The notes below the pieces were generated by a model, which saw only the letters and a program-made list of their open reading frames with translations, made no database searches and was not told where the DNA came from. A stretch of DNA of 7,228 bases from Acetobacterium sp. (GTDB lineage: Bacteria > Bacillota > Clostridia > Eubacteriales > Eubacteriaceae), in the NCBI GenBank assembly GCA_022013395.1, contig JAKLQL010000478.1, positions 1-7,228 of the forward strand, written 5' to 3'. Position numbers and translations under genes: made by a program. Positions 1-5,534 of the stretch are shown here, piece after piece. Numbering within the stretch: position 1 is the stretch's first letter; each line of letters opens with the position of its first letter.

Positions 1-130
1 TAAACAGAGATAGTTTATCTTCTTGTGCATAAATTGCCACGGTATGAATCCCCAGCTCCTGACAAGCTCGAATAATTCGAATAGCAATTTCTCCTCGATT
101 GGCAATTAGTACTTTATTAAACTTTTTCAT
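1..130 (-). CDS. pyc: Pyruvate carboxylase, N-terminal fragment (biotin carboxylase domain), cut by window edge
   Basis: The first 43 codons are visible, starting at ATG 130 and running off the left edge without a stop. The translation begins [20 protein letters not shown] and carries the [15 protein letters not shown] block (residues 8-23) that opens the biotin carboxylase N-terminal domain. This domain carboxylates biotin with ATP and bicarbonate. The following EDKLSLF (37-43) resembles pyruvate carboxylases (EDKxSLFR) more than the acetyl-CoA carboxylase subunit AccC, so I favour pyruvate carboxylase, which makes oxaloacetate from pyruvate in the cytoplasm. AccC or another biotin-dependent carboxylase subunit remains possible, because the domains that would decide are outside the window. 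The start is supported by AGAAGG about five bases upstream. An in-frame ATG at 166 would add 12 residues but has a weaker ribosome binding site. The gene probably has its own promoter in the spacer upstream. Confidence 0.75.
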   Translation of the reverse strand, partial: MKKFNKVLIANRGEIAIRIIRACQELGIHTVAIYAQEDKLSLF

Positions 131-150
131 ATTTCCTTCTACTTTCTTGA

Positions 151-166
151 ATGCATCTTTATGCAT
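151..166 (-). repeat. Short hairpin ATGCAT-N4-ATGCAT in the pyc leader
   Basis: The self-complementary hexamer ATGCAT occurs twice, separated by four bases, so the leader RNA can form a 6-bp stem with a 4-nt loop about 20 nt upstream of the preferred start. The upstream copy contains the alternative in-frame ATG at 166. I see no recognisable riboswitch or leader peptide around it, and the hairpin may have no function. Confidence 0.3.
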
Positions 167-201
167 AAATAATTCTCATCTGTAAAAAATTAATTGTAGC
201 T

Positions 202-230
202 ATTATATAAAATTGCGCCCAAATATTAAA
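202..230 (-). promoter_or_regulatory. Putative promoter for the biotin carboxylase/pyc gene
   Basis: On the minus strand there is a perfect TATAAT (202-207). A poor -35 candidate lies 16-17 bases upstream (TTAATA or TTTAAT, within 224-230, three to four matches to consensus). Transcription would start near 195 and leave a leader of about 65 nt before ATG 130. The spacer is very AT-rich, so TATAAT-like strings are expected by chance, which limits confidence. Confidence 0.45.
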
Positions 231-294
231 GCTATTTTTTCATGAATTTTGAATTATTTTTTTTAATAACTCATTCTCCTTTATTAAAGCTGTT

Positions 295-639
295 TTATGG
301 GACTAATTTGTCACTTTTATTGATATTTTCAATAGCTTTCTCTTGTTTTTTTGCCTGTTTACGATATTTAATGATGACCGGACTATCGCTCTTTTTATTT
401 AGTTTAACGGTTTTCTTTTTTGCTCTTTTGTGAAGTTGAGGGTTTTTTAGTTGGTGATGTTCTTTTGATTCTCCGACATCTTCATTTATTTCACTTTCTA
501 ATGATTGTTTGCGATGATTATCTTCTACGCTTTCATCCATCATATTGCTTTGAGAATATAAAGCTTTAGTTAAATAATTCACCATAAAATATCCGGGAAT
601 GACAATAACAGCAACAATAACTAACATTCCAAGATCCAT
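295..639 (-). CDS. Small membrane-anchored protein of unknown function (114 aa)
   Basis: I do not recognise this protein. One hydrophobic segment at about residues 4-24 (LVIVAVIVIPGYFMV core) should be a single membrane anchor. It is followed by an acidic stretch (about 34-60, rich in Asp/Glu/Ser) and then a strongly basic, Lys-rich tail (about 65-102, including HKRAKKKTVKLNKK). By the positive-inside rule the tail is probably cytoplasmic. There is no cleavable signal-peptide or lipobox pattern. The ATG at 639 comes one base after the stop of the chorismate mutase gene. The ribosome binding site is weak (AAAGCGG), so translation probably depends on coupling to the upstream gene. Base composition is AT-rich like the mutase gene and unlike aroBAC. 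It sits just upstream of a biotin-dependent carboxylase gene, but it does not look like OadG, the small membrane subunit of decarboxylase pumps. It is probably a real gene, because the frame is open over its full length and it is tightly spaced to its neighbour. Confidence 0.72.
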   Translation of the reverse strand: MDLGMLVIVAVIVIPGYFMVNYLTKALYSQSNMMDESVEDNHRKQSLESEINEDVGESKEHHQLKNPQLHKRAKKKTVKLNKKSDSPVIIKYRKQAKKQEKAIENINKSDKLVP

Positions 640-640
640 T

Positions 641-937
641 TTATTTACCGCTTTCGAGTATTTCTTGTTTTTGGATCCAATCTTTCTGATAGTCCTTACT
701 GGAGATTAGAATCTCCTGTAAAAAGCGCTCATATTCTTTAGTATACTCCTTATTTTTCAATTGAATCAGATTTTTTTCCAGCATTTTTTCTTCCCTGCTT
801 TGATCGAATATATTACCATGATTACTGAATTTATATTCAGCCACCGCTTTTATACAATCCATTCGCTGTTCAAAAAGCACTCGCATTTGTGCATCAATCT
901 CATCTATCTTATTTCTAATTTCATCTAATGACTTCAA
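641..937 (-). CDS. aroQ: Chorismate mutase, AroQ class, monofunctional (98 aa)
   Basis: This enzyme converts chorismate to prephenate, the branch point to phenylalanine and tyrosine, in the cytoplasm. The all-helical AroQ fold is recognisable. Set against the E. coli P-protein mutase domain, the active-site residues Arg11, Arg28, Lys39, Asp48, Arg51 and Glu52 correspond to Arg8, Arg25, Lys36, Asp45, Arg48 and Glu49 with identical spacing. Ser84 and Gln88 correspond to Ser80 and Gln84 after a one-residue gap. Length is typical of a stand-alone AroQ domain, with no prephenate dehydratase, dehydrogenase or DAHP synthase fused to it. The start is TTG at 937, set by GGAGGT six bases upstream and by the usual AroQ N-terminus (LDEIRNKIDEID). 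The gene follows aroC by 25 nt and ends one base before the small membrane protein. It is clearly more AT-rich than aroBAC. The family call is firm; actual activity is inferred. Confidence 0.93.
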   Translation of the reverse strand: MKSLDEIRNKIDEIDAQMRVLFEQRMDCIKAVAEYKFSNHGNIFDQSREEKMLEKNLIQLKNKEYTKEYERFLQEILISSKDYQKDWIQKQEILESGK

Positions 938-943
938 TTAGCT

Positions 944-949
944 ACCTCC
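944..949 (-). promoter_or_regulatory. Ribosome binding site fixing the TTG start of chorismate mutase
   Basis: GGAGGT on the minus strand lies six bases upstream of TTG 937. No ATG or GTG in the frame sits at a suitable distance, so this site decides the start. Confidence 0.8.
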
Positions 950-962
950 GTAATGTGAAAAG

Positions 963-2042
963 TCAAAGTAAAAAATCGGCCATGCAAATCGCCGTCACCG
1001 CTTCTACTACCGGAAATGCCCTGATGACAATGCAGGGATCATGGCGCCCCTCAATTTTTAAGGTTGCATCCTTCATTTCAGCCAGATTAATGGTTTCTTG
1101 TTTTTTCCCAATCGAAGGAGTCGGTTTAAACGCCACCTGAAAAACAATTGGCATGCCGTTAGAAATTCCACCATTGATTCCCCCATTGTTATTTGTCAGG
1201 GTTTCAATCTGCCCATTTTTGATTCTCAGTTCATCGTTAGTTTCTGAGCCGCGACGTTCAACCGCATCAAAACCGGCTCCAAAGGTGACCCCTTTGACTG
1301 CCGGAATGGAAAAAAGTAACGAGGACAATCGACTCTCAATCGATTCGAAAAAGGGATTGCCAATTCCCGGTTGTACCCCGGTGATAAACCCTTCCACAAT
1401 TCCGCCCACCGAGTCCTTATCTTCCATGGCGGCAATAATCGCTTGTTTCATCGGTTCTTCAAGATTGGCATGATAAAGGGGAAACGCCGGATTTTTAAAA
1501 CCCTTACTTAACTCCTCATAGACCTTCCAATTTTTGATGGGTTTATCCTTAACATCGGCAATCGAAACAATCCGACTGCCCATACTGATGTCCGGCCGTA
1601 TTTCGCGAAGGATCTCTTTCGCAATGGCCCCAGCAAAAACCAATGGAGCGGTCAGTCGACCCGAAAAGTGGCCGCCCCCTCGATAATCCTGAAACCCGCC
1701 ATATCTGGCGTTGGCAGCGTAGTCGGCATGACCCGGCCGCATCAGATCTTTTGTTTTGGCATAATCACCGGATCGGGTATTTTCGTTGCGAATCAGTCCC
1801 GCCAAAGGCGCACCGGTTGTTTTGCCATTAAAAATCCCACTGAGGATTTCAATCTGGTCGCCTTCTTTTCGGGGTGTTGCCAGTGGATTCCCTCTGGCTG
1901 CCCGGCGATTCAGTTCGTGTTGAACCCGCTCCAGATCAATCTCAATCCCCGATGGCAGCCCATCGATAACGGCACCAATGCCATTGCCATGGGATTCCCC
2001 AAAAATAGATACCTTAAATTTATTTCCCCATGTCGAGCCCAA
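963..2042 (-). CDS. aroC: Chorismate synthase
   Basis: This enzyme catalyses the last step of the shikimate pathway, removing phosphate from EPSP to form chorismate with reduced FMN as cofactor. From the TTG start the product is 359 residues, normal for the family. All family blocks are present: GESHG (15-19, catalytic His18), RPGHADY (102-108, His105), GGGHFSGRLTAP (122-133), the VAFKPTPSI region (303-311) and RHDPCIVIRAFPVVEA near the end (333-348). The start is TTG 2042 because GGAGGTGA lies five bases upstream and the product then begins (M)GSTWGNKFKVSIFGESHG, the family's usual N-terminus. An ATG at 2114 would add 24 residues of translated aroA 3' sequence and is unlikely. The gene overlaps aroA by 23 bases, which suggests translational coupling. 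How FMN is reduced cannot be read from this window. Confidence 0.97.
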   Translation of the reverse strand: MGSTWGNKFKVSIFGESHGNGIGAVIDGLPSGIEIDLERVQHELNRRAARGNPLATPRKEGDQIEILSGIFNGKTTGAPLAGLIRNENTRSGDYAKTKDLMRPGHADYAANARYGGFQDYRGGGHFSGRLTAPLVFAGAIAKEILREIRPDISMGSRIVSIADVKDKPIKNWKVYEELSKGFKNPAFPLYHANLEEPMKQAIIAAMEDKDSVGGIVEGFITGVQPGIGNPFFESIESRLSSLLFSIPAVKGVTFGAGFDAVERRGSETNDELRIKNGQIETLTNNNGGINGGISNGMPIVFQVAFKPTPSIGKKQETINLAEMKDATLKIEGRHDPCIVIRAFPVVEAVTAICMADFLL

Positions 2043-3321
2043 TCCACTCACCTCCCATTTCTTTGAAATCTTCCCAAAAGTGAGGATAAGATTTATTGAC
2101 CGATTCAGCCCCATCTAAGACAATCTTGCCATCAGCGCAAATCGAAGCAATGGCCACGGCCATGGCAATCCGGTGGTCATTATGGCTTTGCACATGTCCC
2201 CCGGTAAACCGCTTAATTCCATTAATTATCAGTCCATCGGCGGTTTCTTCAACGTTTCCCCCAAGCTTGTTCAGCACATCAGCTGTCGCCATCAGCCGAT
2301 CCGATTCCTTGAAGCGCAGCCGTTCACCATTGATGATGGTGGTGGTCCCGCTGCTCAAGCTGCCAATGACCCCTAAAATCGGCACCAGATCCGGACATTG
2401 GGATACATCGATGACCGTTCCCCGGGTTTGTGATTTTTTTACCACCAACCTATCCAATTGAACGTCAATCTCGCCACCCATTTCTTTGAGGATGTCCACA
2501 ATCACCTTGTCCCCTTGCTGGGAATTATAGTTTAAATCCTGACAGTCCATCATTTTACCAATGGTTCCGGCGACCAGCCAGAAAGCCCCCTGAGAAAAAT
2601 CACCCTCCACCCGATAGTGACAAGGTGCATAGGCCTGATTGCCTTTAATCAGAAAGCGCTGGTCGTTTTCATTGACAATCTCAATTCCAAAGGCCTTTAA
2701 CACATCTAAGGTGATATCAATGTACGGTTTGGACTCCAACGTTGTTGTCAGTTCAATGACCGAATTCCCGGTTAGCAGTGGTAATGCAAACAACAGTCCG
2801 GTAATAAACTGAGAACTGACGCCACCGTCAATCCGATAGGTTCCCGGAGTTAAACTGCCCTCCAGCACCAGTGGCAAATCCTGTTCTTTAGTTAAATGTT
2901 CATAGTGAATTGATTTTTCTTGAAATATTTCATAAAAGGGCTTCATCGGCCGGGTAACCAAACGACCTTTTCCGGTAATCACCGCCCGCTTTGGCTGTAG
3001 CAGCACAATCGGGATAATAAAACGGAGCGTCGATCCCGATTCATTACAGTCAATTGTTTCACTCTTGAGCTCCAGGGGATTGCCCCCTTTTATTGTTAAG
3101 GTATAGCGCTTATTTGCTTCTTCCTGATAAGTAATACTTGCCCCCAAGGCGACCATGGCGTTGCAGGTGGCAATCATATCCTGGGACATCAGCACATTTG
3201 AAATCACGCTTTCGCCCTTGGCCAATCCCGCCGAGATAATCGCCCGGTGGCTGACACTTTTTGACGGCGGTATTTCCAAACCGCCCGTTAATAACCTCGG
3301 TGTAATCTCTATCGTTCTCAT
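2020..3321 (-). CDS. aroA: 3-Phosphoshikimate 1-carboxyvinyltransferase (EPSP synthase)
   Basis: This enzyme transfers the enolpyruvyl group of phosphoenolpyruvate to shikimate-3-phosphate, the sixth step of the pathway, and is the glyphosate target. The 433-residue product is full length. Visible motifs are PSKSVSHR (19-26; Lys21, Ser22 and Arg26 bind substrate), NESGSTLRF (93-101), the TRPM segment (123-126), GGVSSQF (166-172), ESKPYID (196-202), DFSQGAFW (241-248), CPDLVP (309-314, catalytic-type Asp311), RFKESDR (336-342) and HNDHRIAMA (380-388). NESGSTLRF replaces the E. coli LGNAGTAMRP block; it is the form I associate with clostridial enzymes. The start is ATG 3321 with GAGGAAG a few bases upstream, 31 nt after aroB. 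The 3' end overlaps aroC. It is the second gene of the chorismate operon. Confidence 0.97.
   Translation of the reverse strand: MRTIEITPRLLTGGLEIPPSKSVSHRAIISAGLAKGESVISNVLMSQDMIATCNAMVALGASITYQEEANKRYTLTIKGGNPLELKSETIDCNESGSTLRFIIPIVLLQPKRAVITGKGRLVTRPMKPFYEIFQEKSIHYEHLTKEQDLPLVLEGSLTPGTYRIDGGVSSQFITGLLFALPLLTGNSVIELTTTLESKPYIDITLDVLKAFGIEIVNENDQRFLIKGNQAYAPCHYRVEGDFSQGAFWLVAGTIGKMMDCQDLNYNSQQGDKVIVDILKEMGGEIDVQLDRLVVKKSQTRGTVIDVSQCPDLVPILGVIGSLSSGTTTIINGERLRFKESDRLMATADVLNKLGGNVEETADGLIINGIKRFTGGHVQSHNDHRIAMAVAIASICADGKIVLDGAESVNKSYPHFWEDFKEMGGEWIGLDMGK
2048..2055 (-). promoter_or_regulatory. Ribosome binding site fixing the TTG start of aroC
   Basis: GGAGGTGA, a near-perfect anti-Shine-Dalgarno match, lies five bases before TTG 2042, inside the 3' end of aroA. 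It supports the TTG start over the longer ATG reading. Confidence 0.82.
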
Positions 3322-3352
3322 TTTCTTCCTCGTTATTTTCTATCTATTTCAT

Positions 3353-4420
3353 TTATCTAAAGAGCTCGATGGCCTGTTGTTTCTGTATTTTGACAATCTG
3401 GGCCTTACCGATTTTTTCCAGCGCGCAGACATAGAGTGAGTCATTTTCAAATTTCTTATCCGTGAACAGAATTTCCTGTACCTTATCCAGTGGCATCTTG
3501 GGAAGTTCAGTGGGCAATCCATAATTTTCCAGTATTTCAATGATATTGTCATAGGTGTCTTTTTGCGTGATGCCCTCTTCCACTGTTTTTTTGGTGATCT
3601 GAGCCATCCCAATCGCAACGGCTTCGCCATGAGAATATTTTTTAAATTTAAAATAAGTTTCCACCACATGGCCCACCGTGTGACCAAAGTTTAATATCCG
3701 TCTTAAGCCCTGTTCGTGTTCGTCGGTTTGGACTACATCACGTTTAATCTGACAGCACTTGGAAATAATTTCTTCCATGTCTTCGACCAGATCTTCATAA
3801 TAGGCATACCCCATCAGTTTGACGAAAAGCGGCGCACTGCTGATGCAGCCATATTTGATCACCTCGCCCATGCCATCAATCATGTAATGATCTTCCAGTG
3901 TTTCCAGAAAAAGCGGATCAATAATAACCGCCTTGGGTTGGTGAAATGCCCCGACCAGGTTCTTTCCGTAGTCCAGATCAATCCCAACTTTTCCACCGAC
4001 GCTGCTATCAACCTGAGCCAGGAGCGAAGTAGGCACCTGAATTAAATCGATTCCTCTAAGGTAGGTCGCCGCACAAAAGCCGCCTAAATCACCAACAACT
4101 CCACCGCCCAATGTCAGAATCGCATCACTGCGGGTAATGTTGCACTTAACCAGCTCATTGTAAATCTCGGCGGTTTGTTCCAGACACTTGCTTTGCTCGC
4201 CTGGGGGAATAACAATGCTGTAAACTTTCGGTCCGGCCAGGCGAACCTGGCGTTCCACCTCGCTTAAATATTCTTTGGCAACATTTTTATCGGTAATAAT
4301 AACAACCTTATGATACTGGGAAAAAAGGGCTTTCATTTGGGATAACCGCCCTTTGATACCTTTTTCAATGATAATGGGGTACTGGTGTGTATTCTCTGTT
4401 TTGCAAATTAATTCCTTCAT
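3353..4420 (-). CDS. aroB: 3-Dehydroquinate synthase
   Basis: This enzyme cyclises DAHP to 3-dehydroquinate, the second shikimate-pathway step, using NAD+ and a divalent metal. The 355-residue product is typical in length. The Rossmann part has LGGGVVGDLGGF (104-115), then LRGIDLIQVPTSLLAQVDSS (121-140) and GGKVGID (142-148), followed by GKNLVGAFHQP (152-162). Likely metal ligands are Glu186 (in GMGEVIKYG), His247 (in LNFGHTVGH) and His264 (in SHGEAVAIGM), matching the Glu/His/His set known for the family. KRDVVQTDEHE (226-236) and TDKKFEND near the C-terminus are further family blocks. The start is ATG 4420 with AGGAG eight bases upstream. It is the first gene of the operon and lies behind its own promoter. 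Related sugar cyclases (2-deoxy-scyllo-inosose synthase type) are less likely because aroA and aroC follow directly. Confidence 0.97.
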   Translation of the reverse strand: MKELICKTENTHQYPIIIEKGIKGRLSQMKALFSQYHKVVIITDKNVAKEYLSEVERQVRLAGPKVYSIVIPPGEQSKCLEQTAEIYNELVKCNITRSDAILTLGGGVVGDLGGFCAATYLRGIDLIQVPTSLLAQVDSSVGGKVGIDLDYGKNLVGAFHQPKAVIIDPLFLETLEDHYMIDGMGEVIKYGCISSAPLFVKLMGYAYYEDLVEDMEEIISKCCQIKRDVVQTDEHEQGLRRILNFGHTVGHVVETYFKFKKYSHGEAVAIGMAQITKKTVEEGITQKDTYDNIIEILENYGLPTELPKMPLDKVQEILFTDKKFENDSLYVCALEKIGKAQIVKIQKQQAIELFR

Positions 4421-4450
4421 TCTCTCGGCTCCTTTAAAATCTTATCCTCT

Positions 4451-4479
4451 ATTATATCATAGTTTTTTCATTTTAAAAC
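4451..4479 (-). promoter_or_regulatory. Extended -10 promoter for the aroB-aroA-aroC-aroQ operon
   Basis: On the minus strand TGATATAAT (4451-4459) is a perfect TATAAT preceded by the TGN extended -10 element. The -35 region 17 bases upstream (GTTTTA, 4474-4479) is poor, as is common for extended -10 promoters. The start would fall near 4444, giving a leader of about 24 nt with the aroB ribosome binding site at 4429-4434. That is too short for a T-box or an attenuator. The -35 region overlaps one arm of the dyad at 4476-4512. Confidence 0.62.
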
Positions 4480-4512
4480 CATAAAGCACTTTCCTGCTCA
4501 CAACTATGGTTT
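4476..4512. repeat. Inverted repeat overlapping the aroB promoter -35 region
   Basis: Perfect 8-bp arms AAACCATA (4476-4483) and TATGGTTT (4505-4512) enclose 21 bases that hold a second, nested dyad, AGCA (4485-4488) and TGCT (4495-4498). The repeat lies at about -32 to -68 relative to the predicted start. It could be an operator for a dimeric regulator. Read as RNA from upstream, it could also be a weak backup terminator, since the 3' arm runs into UUUUAAAAU. Confidence 0.4.
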
Positions 4513-4527
4513 GAGAAATGGTGACAC

Positions 4528-4548
4528 CTGTCTTCCTAACAGAGACAG
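4528..4548. repeat. Short inverted repeat CTGTCT/AGACAG in the ABC-aroB spacer
   Basis: Arms of 6 bp (4528-4533 and 4543-4548) are separated by 9 bases. They adjoin a 9-base odd palindrome, GGTGACACC, at 4520-4528. The cluster of short dyads resembles a regulatory region or an insertion-sequence terminus, but I cannot assign it. Confidence 0.3.
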
Positions 4549-4558
4549 TTTTAGTTGT

Positions 4559-4586
4559 AAAAGAACCGCCTTTTAAGACGGTCTTT
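4559..4586 (-). terminator. Rho-independent-type terminator of the ABC transporter operon
   Basis: On the minus strand AAAGACCGTC, a 6-base loop TTAAAA, and GGCGGTTCTTTT form a hairpin. It has a 5-bp inner stem (CCGTC/GGCGG, one G-U pair) and a 5-bp A/U-rich outer stem with a single bulged U. The U tract is short and interrupted (UUCUUUU). It begins about 15 bases after the stop of the last permease gene, where an operon terminator is expected. The complementary strand can form the same hairpin. Confidence 0.65.
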
Positions 4587-4601
4587 AGAAATCAATTTCG
4601 T

Positions 4602-5534
4602 TTAGCGGTCTTCCTTGAAATAATTTTTCCCCAGCCAGGCCGGTTCTTTTTTATTACTGCTTTTTCGCATCGATGTAAAGATCAATACGAAAACAGTTGC
4701 CAAGTACGGCAACGCTGTAAACAAATAGATGGAAACCGGCAGGGTATATTGCTGGAGCCAGAAACTGGCAATATCCAGCGCCCCAAAGAAGTAAGCCCCC
4801 AACATTGCTTTACCGGGATTCCACATCGCAAAGATAACCAGTGCCACGGCTATCCAACCGCGGCCGCTGACCACATTAACCGGATAGATACTGATATATA
4901 CCAGCGATAAGAAAGCGCCCCCCAAACCACACAGCGCTCCACAAAGAGCGATATTAAAATATTTATATTTATCCACCGGAATCCCACTGGCGTCTGCCGC
5001 CACCGGATTCTCCCCGATCATGCGGGTGTTCAGCCCCCATTTGGTTTTATAGAGGTAAATATAAATGGCAATCACCAGGATATATGAAAAATAGACATAG
5101 ACACTCTGGTTAAAAAAGATCTGTCCAATATATGGAATATCCCCTAATAAGGGCAGCTTGATCGGTGCAAAAAAAGTGGTGATCGCTTCTGGTACTTTCT
5201 TTCCCACAAAATTCTTCCCGAAAAAAGCTGCAAAACCAACCCCAAAAATACTGAGGGTAAGTCCGGTAACAACCTGATTGGCTTTTAAGCTGATGGTCAG
5301 GAAGCCATAAATCAGAGCGCCTGCGGCACCGGCAATGGCAGCACACAGTACCGCCACATAGGGATTGCCAAAGGTGAACCCGGCAATAAAGCCAATAACC
5401 GCACCCATTTGCATCATCCCTTCAACCCCAAGATTGAGGTGTCCCACTTTTTCAGAAATAATTTCTCCCAATGTTGCATAAAGTAAACAAGTTCCGGCTT
5501 TAACAGCCGCAGCTAAGAAAAAGATAAATTCCAT
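4602..5534 (-). CDS. ABC transporter permease, nucleoside/BMP family (NupQ/YufQ-like)
   Basis: This is a membrane channel subunit of an importer in the BPD_transp_2 (branched-chain/ribose/nucleoside) permease family. The 310-residue protein has about eight or more hydrophobic segments spread from residue 2 to 288 and a charged C-terminal tail (290-310). Family blocks are SEKVGHLNLGVEGMMQMGA (27-45), the cytoplasmic coupling segment TRMIGENPVAADASGI (170-185) and GRGWIAVALVIFAMWNP (224-240). The short, EAA-like second-permease form pairs with the longer permease encoded just upstream. Start ATG 5534 shares one base with that gene's stop (TAATG), with TGAGGT as ribosome binding site, so translation should be coupled. 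The substrate is not readable from sequence. B. subtilis NupNOPQ relatives carry guanosine, and other family members carry other nucleosides or simple sugars. It is the last gene of the operon, followed by a terminator hairpin. Confidence 0.9.
   Translation of the reverse strand: MEFIFFLAAAVKAGTCLLYATLGEIISEKVGHLNLGVEGMMQMGAVIGFIAGFTFGNPYVAVLCAAIAGAAGALIYGFLTISLKANQVVTGLTLSIFGVGFAAFFGKNFVGKKVPEAITTFFAPIKLPLLGDIPYIGQIFFNQSVYVYFSYILVIAIYIYLYKTKWGLNTRMIGENPVAADASGIPVDKYKYFNIALCGALCGLGGAFLSLVYISIYPVNVVSGRGWIAVALVIFAMWNPGKAMLGAYFFGALDIASFWLQQYTLPVSIYLFTALPYLATVFVLIFTSMRKSSNKKEPAWLGKNYFKEDR

Larger units (their letters stand above)
131..294. other. AT-rich intergenic spacer between the chorismate operon and pyc
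   Basis: This 164-base gene-free stretch holds the pyc promoter candidate and leader. It also holds an AU-rich dyad at 250-273 (9-bp arms with one G-U pair in the RNA and a 6-nt loop), which lacks the GC-rich stem and U-run of a good terminator. A 10-base direct repeat, TATTAAAGCT, lies at 224-233 and 282-291. No convincing terminator for the upstream operon is visible, so read-through into pyc is possible. Confidence 0.5.
4421..4601. other. Intergenic region between the ABC transporter operon and the chorismate operon
   Basis: This 181-base gap separates the two operons. In minus-strand order it holds the ABC operon terminator, two short dyads, the 8-bp-arm inverted repeat, the extended -10 promoter and the aroB ribosome binding site (AGGAG, 4429-4433). 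I see no coding sequence or RNA gene in it. Confidence 0.7.

Noticed and set aside
250..273. AU-rich hairpin as terminator of the chorismate operon
   Set aside because: The stem is almost entirely A-U with a G-U pair, the loop is A-rich, and no U-run follows on the minus strand. It is noted only as a dyad within the spacer.
242..433. Plus-strand 63-residue, very hydrophobic ORF that looks like a membrane peptide
   Set aside because: It is mostly antisense to the Lys-rich tail of the small protein; Lys codons AAA/AAG read backwards give Phe/Leu, which explains the hydrophobicity. It lacks a convincing ribosome binding site.
1668..2066. Plus-strand 132-residue ORF opposite aroC
   Set aside because: It is antisense to conserved aroC codons, has no family motif and no neighbouring plus-strand gene.
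963..2114. Longer aroC reading from ATG 2114
   Set aside because: The 24 extra residues come from aroA's 3' end in another frame, there is no good ribosome binding site, and the TTG at 2042 has an ideal one and matches the family N-terminus.
3349..3687. Minus-strand 112-residue ORF in another frame inside aroB
   Set aside because: It is a shadow of the 3' part of aroB, whose conserved motifs are intact in the true frame; a frameshift is not needed.
4421..4601. Riboswitch, T-box or attenuator upstream of aroB
   Set aside because: The predicted leader is only about 24 nt, and I see no T-box motif, leader peptide rich in aromatic codons, or recognisable aptamer core. The dyads lie upstream of the promoter.
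4518..4910. Plus-strand 130-residue ORF spanning the intergenic region and the permease 3' end
   Set aside because: Most of it is antisense to the permease. The translation has no recognisable domain, and the terminator hairpin lies inside it.
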